Part shown: positions 39,779 to 52,037 of the stretch, piece after piece
How the letters are laid out: every line of letters begins with the position of its first letter
Numbering within the stretch: the stretch's first letter is position 1
Assembly: GCA_934504345.1 (NCBI GenBank)
Contig: CAKSVR010000012.1
Location: forward strand, 1-52,037
Source of the DNA: an uncultured Agathobaculum sp.
Lineage (GTDB): Bacteria; Bacillota; Clostridia; Oscillospirales; Butyricicoccaceae
Length of the DNA: 52,037 bases
Direction of reading: 5' to 3'
Translations under genes and position numbers: made by a program
The notes under the pieces: generated by a model
Seen by the model: only the letters and a program-made list of their open reading frames with translations
Told to the model about the DNA's origin: nothing
The model's database searches: none

Positions 39779-39807
39779 AGTATACGGATTTCTCCCCCTC
39801 TTGTCAA
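39779..39807 (-). promoter_or_regulatory. Promoter of the L7Ae-rpsL-rpsG-fusA-tuf operon
   Basis: Minus-strand TTGACA (39802-39807), 17 bp, TATACT (39779-39784), 30 bases before the L7Ae-like start. AT-rich tracts upstream (39808-39840) could act as an UP element. Confidence 0.85.
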
Positions 39808-39910
39808 GTATTTTTTCGAAATTTTTTATTTTTTACGAGAACTTTCTTTTCCAGACAAATTTGACACCTGGCAAAAGGAGTTTCCGCAGGATGTATTCAA
39901 TGATTACGCT

Positions 39911-40089
39911 ATACCGTAGGGTGCGACGACCTCGGCGCACCGTTTCTAACGATTGGTACACGTTATCCCGTAGGGGCGAGCAGTGCTCGCCCACACATCC
40001 GTTAAACCATAGCGCCGGAGACCAATGGCCTCCTAGATTGTACAGACCGGATAGATACGGTGCGCCGAGATCGTCGCACCCCACGGTAC
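39911..40089. repeat. Element with 30-bp terminal inverted repeats
   Basis: The left end (39911-39942, containing CGTAGGGTGCGACGACCTCG) and the right end (40058-40089) are inverted copies with only a few mismatches. A GGGCGAGCA/TGCTCGCCC hairpin lies inside (39973-39992). No coding potential. The same terminal sequence recurs at 51302-51330. It fits a MITE or mobile intergenic repeat in the rpoC/L7Ae spacer. Confidence 0.75.
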
Positions 40090-40178
40090 ACATTCATCAT
40101 AAAATTGAAACGGAGAAACATCGTAAACCGTCATGTCAATTTTCCATTCTCCATTCTCAAATTTCCATTCGGCACAAG

Positions 40179-40216
40179 CAAAAACAGGAGAACACCTATC
40201 AGTGTTCCCCTGTTTT
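40179..40216 (-). terminator. Terminator of rpoBC
   Basis: AAAACAGG plus GAACAC (40181-40195) pair with GTGTTC plus CCTGTTTT (40202-40216), one mismatch. The minus-strand 3-prime side runs TTTTTGC. Confidence 0.85.
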
Positions 40217-40252
40217 ACTTATCTTATACAGCTATTCCGTGCCTTCTGCAAA

Positions 40253-43786
<3,534 letters not shown>

Positions 43787-43840
43787 ATATTATTAAGATG
43801 CTCCTTCCCTATTCACAGATGATTTTCGGTCTTATGCGGC

Positions 43841-47569
<3,729 letters not shown>

Positions 47570-47722
47570 GTGCTTTGATCACTCCGTTTCTTTCGGCTGT
47601 TGGTGTTGGTGATACGCCCGGCGGCGTTGCGAAAATATTGCGTTTGGTCTTGCAATCGCTTGCAGACCGTGCTAACATATACTTAGGAATCGGGATTTGC
47701 GCCCGATTTTATAAAGCGTTTT
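47570..47722 (-). promoter_or_regulatory. rpoB leader with two hairpins
   Basis: The leader of about 150 bases contains AATCGGG/CCCGATT (about 47690-47711) and an imperfect GGTCT-GCAA/TTGC-AAGACC hairpin (about 47650-47676). No long U tract follows either, so attenuation is possible but unproven. Confidence 0.45.
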
Positions 47723-47752
47723 ATTATACCATGATTTTTCACAGATTGTCAA
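47723..47752 (-). promoter_or_regulatory. rpoBC promoter
   Basis: Minus-strand TTGACA (47747-47752), 18 bp, TATAAT (47723-47728): consensus boxes with a slightly long spacer. Confidence 0.8.
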
Positions 47753-47820
47753 GTATATATTTGTACAAAAAGGCAGAAGTTTTTCTTCTGTCTTTATTTT
47801 TTGCCCGAAACCGTACAGCG

Positions 47821-48580
47821 GCAGGCCGTTTTTCTGCACCCTTTGTCCGGTGCAGACGAGTTGCGTTAGCAATACGCCGTTGCCGGGCGGCAGTCCATCC
47901 CTTGGCAGCCGTTATGCGGTGCACGCGAGTTGCGTTAGCAATACGCCGTTGCCGGGCTGGGGAGTTTCGCCGTCTGCGGACGGCGGGAACGGTGCGCCGC
48001 CCCGGCGCTGGGGCAAAAAGGAAAGGACACCTACGGTTTCCTTTCCTCTTTGAACTCCTATCTTTCCCTCGGCAACCTCGCGAACGAGCCTTACGGCTCT
48101 ACTTCGTAAGTAACTCGCATAAAGGAACGGGTATCGGCTTCCGTTTTCCGCGCTGTCGCGGCGTTATCACGGCAGATTGCACTGGTTTTGCGTAAATACT
48201 GTCGCAGACCGTTAACGGCTTGAGCGTAGCTGTGAAAGGAATGGCGCTTTGCGGCCTATGAGCCGGTAACGGTACTGCCGTTCCTTTTTCGGTCCCACCT
48301 CTAAGTAGGAACGCTTGCGTTCCGTCGCTCCGAGGTATCCAAAAAGGGAAAAGGGGAGCTTCCTAAGAGGGTGGAAAACCGTAGGTTGTCTACCCTCTTA
48401 GGCCCCGCGCGGGAGCGCCGTTCTCCCGCCGCTCGCAAGCGGCGAAACTCCCCAGCCCGGAAACGGCGTATTGCTAACGCAACTCGTGTGCACCGCACAA
48501 CGGCTGCCGAGGAAAGGGCTGCCGCCCGGCTTCGGCGAGTGCGCTCACGCGCCTCGTGTGCACCGGAAAACGGCTGCCGC
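47821..48580. repeat. Large structured non-coding repeat, copy B, with long inverted arms
   Basis: Gene-free region homologous to copy A (7820-8459). The left arm 47921-47993 and right arm 48419-48492 are near-perfect inverted copies of about 73 bases. The pairing extends more weakly inward and outward, and the arms hold two direct repeats each of a unit containing GTTGCGTTAGCAATACGCC (left copies near 47858 and 47929). Internal hairpins are AGGAAAGG/CCTTTCCT around a 13-base loop (48019-48047), AACGG/CCGTT followed by CCTTTTT (48268-48289), GGAACGC/GCGTTCC (48308-48323) and GAGGGTGG/CTACCCTC (about 48367-48396). The 13-base loop of the first hairpin contains CACCTACGGTTT, and its inverse recurs in the last hairpin. 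Confidence 0.88.
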
Positions 48581-48592
48581 AGAATAGGCAAC

Positions 48593-48619
48593 AAAAAAGG
48601 ACGCAGACTGCGTCCTTTT
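48593..48619 (-). terminator. Terminator of the ABC transporter operon
   Basis: AAAAGGACGCA (48595-48605) pairs with TGCGTCCTTTT (48609-48619). The minus strand ends in TTTTTTG. Confidence 0.92.
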
Positions 48620-48626
48620 CGTTTTC

Positions 48627-49349
48627 TCAAAGCACCTTGGACAGAAAATCCTTCAGGCGCGGATGCTGCGGGTTGGCAAAGAACTCCTTGGGGCTGTTCT
48701 GCTCCACGATATTGCCGCCGTCCATGAACAGCACGCGCGTGGCCACCTCGCGGGCAAAGCCCATCTCGTGGGTGACAACGACCATCGTCATGCCGTCGTT
48801 GGCCAGCTCTTTCATAATTTCGAGCACCTCGCCGACCATTTCCGGGTCGAGCGCCGAGGTCGGCTCGTCGAACAGCATCACATCCGGGTTCATCGCCAGC
48901 GCACGCGCGATGGCGATACGCTGCTGCTGACCGCCGGAGAGCTGTGCCGGATAGCTGTCCGCCTTGTCCGGCAGGCCGACACGCTCAAGCAGCTCGAGGG
49001 CACGCTTGTCCGCCTCGGCATCGCTCATGATCTTCAGCTTCACCGGCGCGAGCTTGATGTTCTCGCGCACGGTCAGGTGCGGGAACAGATTGAACTGCTG
49101 GAACACCATGCCCATGCGGCGGCGCACCAGATTGATGTCGGTTTCCTTGGCGGTGATGTTCTGACCCTCAAAGATGATCTCGCCGCCGGTCGGCTCCTCG
49201 AGCAGGTTCAGGCAGCGCAGGAACGTGGATTTGCCCGAACCGGACGGGCCGATGACAACGACCTTTTCGCCCTTTGTGATGTGCTCGTTCACGCCCTTGA
49301 GCACTTCATGGTCGCCATAGGATTTGTGCAGGTTTTTAACGTCGATCAC
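48627..49349 (-). CDS. glnQ: Polar amino-acid ABC transporter ATPase (GlnQ-like)
   Basis: 240 residues, the standard length, from GTG 49349 (GAGGAGG 10 bases upstream). Walker A is VIGPSGSGKSTFLRCLNLLE, the Q-loop VFQQFNLFPHLTV, the signature LSGGQQQRIAIARALAM, Walker B VMLFDEPTSALDPE and the switch His in VVVTHEMGFAREVA. It energises uptake with the permease encoded just upstream, overlapping it by 14 bases. Glutamine is the usual assignment, but other polar amino acids are equally possible. The gene symbol is by family, not proven substrate. Confidence 0.93.
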   Translation of the reverse strand: MIDVKNLHKSYGDHEVLKGVNEHITKGEKVVVIGPSGSGKSTFLRCLNLLEEPTGGEIIFEGQNITAKETDINLVRRRMGMVFQQFNLFPHLTVRENIKLAPVKLKIMSDAEADKRALELLERVGLPDKADSYPAQLSGGQQQRIAIARALAMNPDVMLFDEPTSALDPEMVGEVLEIMKELANDGMTMVVVTHEMGFAREVATRVLFMDGGNIVEQNSPKEFFANPQHPRLKDFLSKVL

Positions 49350-50118
49350 TTTCGCGCAGCCTCCTCTCAAAAATGCCGAGCAGCTTGGTCAGGATGATGA
49401 CGAGCACCAGATAGATGACCGCAAGGCTGATATACGGCACATAGGCCTGATAGGTGTTGGAAACGATATTCTGGGCCTGCTTGGTGACATCGCGCAGCGC
49501 GATGACAGACACGAGCGAGGTATCCTTCAGCAGGGTGATCATCTCGTTGCCGAGTGCGGGCAGGATGTTCTTGATGGCCTGCGGGATGACGATCAGGCGC
49601 ATGGTCTGCGCGTAGTTCAGACCGAGCGAACGGCCTGCCTCCATCTGACCGGGATTGACCGACATCAGGCCGCCGCGCACGATCTCGGCAACATATGCGC
49701 CCGAGTTGATGCCCAGCGTGACGATGCCGCACGCCAGACGGGCCGTATCGTCCTTGGGCACCATGATAACAAAGCCCATGATGAGCAGCTGGACCATCAT
49801 CGGCGTGCCGCGGATAACGGTCAGATACAGCCTGCAGATCAGGTTGAGAATGCTCAGGATGATGTTGTTCTTGCCGGCGCGGCGGGAATCATGCGCCGTG
49901 CGGACGATCGCGATCAGCAGACCGATGATAACGCCGAGGATGAGCGCGCCGACCGTAACAATAAACGTGATCTTCAGACCGTTTGCGAACCACTTCCAGC
50001 GATCCGCGGCGATAAAGGTCTGGTAGAGCTGGAACAGAAGATTGCGCAGGCCGTCCGGCAGATTTGCGACCGAATCCGGCACCAGCTGAAGCCACTGGTC
50101 CATAGTAATACCGTTCAC
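49336..50118 (-). CDS. Amino-acid ABC transporter permease (GlnP/HisM-like)
   Basis: 260 residues. About 45 N-terminal residues precede the first helix (GLKITFIVTVGALILGVIIGLLIAIVRTA). Five membrane segments follow the usual HisMQ pattern. The EAA loop, EAGRSLGLNYAQTMRLIVIPQAIKNILPALGNEMITLLKDTSLVS, contacts the ATPase. Starts at ATG 50118; another ATG five codons on is also possible. It lies between the binding-protein gene and glnQ on one transcript. Confidence 0.93.
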   Translation of the reverse strand: MNGITMDQWLQLVPDSVANLPDGLRNLLFQLYQTFIAADRWKWFANGLKITFIVTVGALILGVIIGLLIAIVRTAHDSRRAGKNNIILSILNLICRLYLTVIRGTPMMVQLLIMGFVIMVPKDDTARLACGIVTLGINSGAYVAEIVRGGLMSVNPGQMEAGRSLGLNYAQTMRLIVIPQAIKNILPALGNEMITLLKDTSLVSVIALRDVTKQAQNIVSNTYQAYVPYISLAVIYLVLVIILTKLLGIFERRLRESDRR

Positions 50119-50150
50119 AGGTTAGCCTCCTTTTTCTTTCTTCGATAGCG

Positions 50151-50182
50151 GAAAGAGGGGCGGTGCGGAACCGTCCCTCTTC
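50151..50182 (-). promoter_or_regulatory. Intercistronic hairpin between binding-protein and permease genes
   Basis: GAAAGAGGGGCGGT pairs with ACCGTCCCTCTTC (50151-50182) without a U tract. Such hairpins often stabilise the upstream mRNA so that the binding protein is made in excess over the permease. Confidence 0.65.
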
Positions 50183-50206
50183 GCTTGTTCAATCCGCCGA
50201 AAATGC

Positions 50207-51022
50207 TTACTTTGCAGCCTCGTCGGTGGTGATGTACTTATCAACGATGGACTGGAGCGTGCCGTCAGCCTCGAGCTCCTTCAGTGCGCCGTTTACCTTT
50301 TCTACCAGCTCGGTGTTGCCCTTCTTCATGGCAGCAGCGTAGTCCTCGTCAGCGTAAGCGGTGTCGAGGATCTTCAGGCCGCTGTTTGCAGCAACGTAGT
50401 TCTTTGCCGGCTCCTGATCGATGACAACGCAGTCGATCTGGTCGTTCATCAGAGCAGCAACTGCGAGCGGACCGTTGTTGAACTGCTTCACATTCTCCTG
50501 ACCGTAATCGCCGGTGCAGTAGATGTCGCCGGTGGTGCCGGTCTGAACGCCGATGCTCTTGCCCTCCAGATCATCCGGGGAAGCGATGTCGGAACCGTCC
50601 TTCACGATGATGACCTGAACGCCCTTTGCGTAGGAATCAGAGAAATCAACGCTCTCCTGACGCTCCGGCGTAACCGTCATGCCGGCGAGCACGATGTCGA
50701 TGGTGTCGCTCTGCAGAGCCGGGATCAGGGAATCGAACTCCATGTCGGTGATCTCGAGCTTCATGCCCAGCTTGTCTGCAACAGCAGCAGCGATGTCCGC
50801 ATCGATGCCCTGAACAGAGCCGTCGTCGCCCACGAACTCGTACGGCGGGAACGTAGCGTTGGTGCCCATGCGGAGGGTGCCGCCCTCAGCGGTGTCCGAT
50901 GCAGCGGTGCTGTCCTGCGCGTCGTTCTGGGTGCTGTCAGCAGCCTTGGAGCCGCCGCAGCCGGTCAGCATCATGGAGCCTGCCAGCACCATGCTCAGCA
51001 TAGCAATGGAAAACTTCTTCAT
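50207..51022 (-). CDS. Amino-acid ABC transporter substrate-binding lipoprotein
   Basis: 271 residues. The signal peptide ends in the lipobox MMLTGCGG with Cys22 as the lipidated residue, then a Ser/Ala/Asp-rich linker. The mature part fits SBP_bac_3: LRMGTNATFPPYEFVGDDGSVQGIDADIAAAVADKLGMKLEI, FDSLIPALQSDTIDIVLAGMTVTPERQESVDFSDSYAKGVQVIIV, and the conserved Gly-Val-Gln-Thr-Gly-Thr loop (SIGVQTGTTGDIY). It captures the substrate outside the membrane for the downstream permease/ATPase. First gene of the operon. Confidence 0.95.
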   Translation of the reverse strand: MKKFSIAMLSMVLAGSMMLTGCGGSKAADSTQNDAQDSTAASDTAEGGTLRMGTNATFPPYEFVGDDGSVQGIDADIAAAVADKLGMKLEITDMEFDSLIPALQSDTIDIVLAGMTVTPERQESVDFSDSYAKGVQVIIVKDGSDIASPDDLEGKSIGVQTGTTGDIYCTGDYGQENVKQFNNGPLAVAALMNDQIDCVVIDQEPAKNYVAANSGLKILDTAYADEDYAAAMKKGNTELVEKVNGALKELEADGTLQSIVDKYITTDEAAK

Positions 51023-51080
51023 TGGTAGTAATCTCCTTCCGATTTCAGCCCGAAACGGGCTTCTCTTTCAAACAATGATT

Positions 51081-51109
51081 ATTATACAGCGCAATGTGTA
51101 ATAATGCAA
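51081..51109 (-). promoter_or_regulatory. Promoter of the amino-acid ABC operon
   Basis: Minus-strand TTGCAT (51104-51109), 17 bp, TATAAT (51081-51086). A small AGCCCG/CGGGCT hairpin (51047-51061) lies in the leader before the ribosome site. Confidence 0.75.
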
Positions 51110-51202
51110 CCTAAATTTCAGCGAAAAAAGCAGGGAAAGACAAGTCTTTTTTCGTAACTTATGCAATATGCGGTCAACGATTAACATACACGGTCATCAT
51201 TT

Positions 51203-51330
51203 CCGTAGGGCGCGATAAGGTGAATTGCCATCAGGGCAAGAGAAGATGCCCTGGGGTACGACTCGGCGCGCCGCACACAACGATATGCAGACGGTTTACA
51301 ACGGCGTGCCGAGGTCGTCACGCCCTACGG
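51203..51330. repeat. Degenerate TIR element related to 39911-40089
   Basis: The right end (51302-51330, CCGAGGTCGTCACGCCCTACGG-like) is nearly the inverse of the 39914-39942 terminus. The left end (51203, CCGTAGGGCGCG) matches over about 12 bases only. An internal CAGGGCA/TGCCCTG hairpin lies at about 51232-51253. The rest of the 51110-51449 gap holds no gene. Confidence 0.65.
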
Positions 51331-51449
51331 ACCACATCAACGCAATTTCCAAATGAATCAATGAAAACACCAACCCTACAAGCTCATTCTCCGTTATCAA
51401 TTCCCCATTCTCCATCATAGTCTGCTGTGACAAGATTTGGAGGTGTCCC

Positions 51450-51677
51450 ATGTCCCCTATTATATATGTATCCCCTGCCCTTCGGACAGCGGCCGCCGAA
51501 CCGTGCGGCGCATTCCTGCCGCTCCGCGCTTCGCCCTCCGTCCGCGCCCGCATGAGCGGCCATATCCCGGACGGCGCACGCCTTGTCATTCTGCGGGAGC
51601 AGAACGGCTGGTGCGAAGTGTGCGCGCACGGCGGACACGGCTGGGCGCCGAAAACCGACATCGTGCTGTTTTACTGA
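51450..51677 (+). CDS. Small SH3-like domain protein
   Basis: 75 residues, ATG 51450 with GGAGG 6 bases upstream. ASPSVRARMSGHIPDGARLVILREQNGWCEVCAHGGHGWAPKTDIVLF matches a single bacterial SH3b unit (the V-R-x-G-x-I-P-x-G-x-x-V pattern and a terminal G-W-A). There is no signal peptide, which is unusual for this domain. It may be a free domain or a leftover of a larger secreted protein. The preceding gap contains the degenerate TIR repeat. Confidence 0.6.
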   Translation: MSPIIYVSPALRTAAAEPCGAFLPLRASPSVRARMSGHIPDGARLVILREQNGWCEVCAHGGHGWAPKTDIVLFY

Positions 51678-51778
51678 AAACCCGCCGTGCGGCTTTCGTC
51701 AAATCGGTTAATTTTTTCACAATTAGCGCGAATTTTCATCCAATACGCCCGATTTTCTCTCCAATTCCGCATTTATAC

Positions 51779-51807
51779 TTGCACTTGTTAAAGCGATGCT
51801 TTATAAT
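51779..51807 (+). promoter_or_regulatory. Promoter of the nfnA-like gene
   Basis: TTGCAC (51779-51784), 17 bp, TATAAT (51802-51807), 43 bases before the start codon. Confidence 0.75.
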
Positions 51808-51849
51808 AGAAGCGTTCGATGCGACAATCGCAAGGAGGTACGAAAAACA

Positions 51850-52037
51850 GTGTATCAGATTTTGAAAAAGCAAACGCTGAACGCAAACACCAAGCTGATG
51901 GTGATCGATGCGCCGCACGTTGCGCGCAAGGCCGAGCCGGGCCAGTTCATCATCCTGCGCGTCAGCGAAGAGGGCGAGCGCATTCCGCTGACCATCGCGG
52001 ATTTTGACCGTGAAAAGGGCTCCATCACCATCATCTT
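51850..52037 (+). CDS. NfnA-like FAD/NAD-binding ferredoxin reductase subunit, cut by window end
   Basis: 62 residues visible from GTG 51850 (AAGGAGG 8 bases upstream). YQILKKQTLNANTKLMVIDAPHVARKAEPGQFIILRV is the N-terminus of the sulfide/dihydroorotate-dehydrogenase-like family, as in the small subunit of NADH-dependent ferredoxin:NADP oxidoreductase (NfnA) and PyrK-like proteins. EGERIPLTIADFDREKGSITII carries the FAD-contacting R-x-P-L-T-I-A motif. The IADFD version favours NfnA/SudB over PyrK. The NAD and iron-sulphur regions and the expected nfnB partner lie beyond the window. Confidence 0.8.
   Translation, partial: MYQILKKQTLNANTKLMVIDAPHVARKAEPGQFIILRVSEEGERIPLTIADFDREKGSITII

Noticed and set aside
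51450..51677. Pseudogene remnant of a larger SH3 hydrolase
   Set aside because: It has its own ribosome site and a complete SH3 unit ending in a normal stop. No flanking hydrolase debris is seen, so it is listed as a small gene with moderate confidence.

Overview
The window looks like chromosome from a G+C-rich gut member of the Clostridia, most likely Oscillospirales (Butyricicoccaceae/Oscillospiraceae-like). This is inferred from Firmicutes-type gene content: a CIRCE-controlled groESL operon, SpoVB, MtaB, a BlaI/M56 pair, BioY with a BirA box, RecD2, and the order rpoB-rpoC-L7Ae-rpsL-rpsG-fusA-tuf. No species can be fixed without a search.

Layout. 1-4400: a visibly AT-richer minus-strand module (parA, parB, a CAP-domain protein and a secreted thioester/CnaB adhesin cut by the window start). 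It reads like the edge of an integrated plasmid-like or conjugative element abutting groESL. 4400-10030 (minus): groEL, groES, a THUMP-type rRNA methyltransferase and a SpoVB-like flippase. 10276-11469 (plus): a PdaA-like polysaccharide deacetylase. 11741-17299 (plus): a three-gene Wadjet/MukBEF-like operon (JetA, JetB, JetC) with no jetD on either side. 17364-21276 (plus): a FUSC-family transporter, bioY with a DUF1284 gene behind a BirA box, and a BlaI repressor/M56 peptidase pair. 21439-23836 (minus): tRNA-Val, efp, a tiny Cys-rich membrane protein and mtaB. 24113-25613 (plus): a small conserved protein and an SH3b/NlpC-P60 hydrolase. 25658-34663 (minus): a membrane-anchored unknown, an NSS transporter, tadA, a SHOCT protein, mreB, a pseudopilin, recD2 and two small proteins. 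34779-47569 (minus): tuf, fusA, rpsG, rpsL, an L7Ae-like protein, rpoC and rpoB. 48627-51022 (minus): an amino-acid ABC transporter. 51450 to end (plus): a small SH3 protein and the start of an NfnA-like flavoprotein.

The intergenic DNA is unusually rich in structured repeats. The most striking is a roughly 640-760 bp non-coding repeat present at about 7820-8459 and 47821-48580. Its hairpins keep pairing while their sequences change (compensatory differences between copies), and the second copy is framed by long inverted arms. A third fragment lies at 26304-26330. Other families are a 167 bp palindromic MITE inserted between the jetA promoter and jetA, elements with CTC/GAG-rich inverted ends (10046, 34256), and a TIR element (39911, with a degenerate relative at 51203). 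A highly folded spacer separates rpsL from rpsG.

Many sigma-A-type promoters with 17 bp spacing could be read directly, as could most intrinsic terminators. Protein functions are assigned from recognisable motifs only; no search was run.
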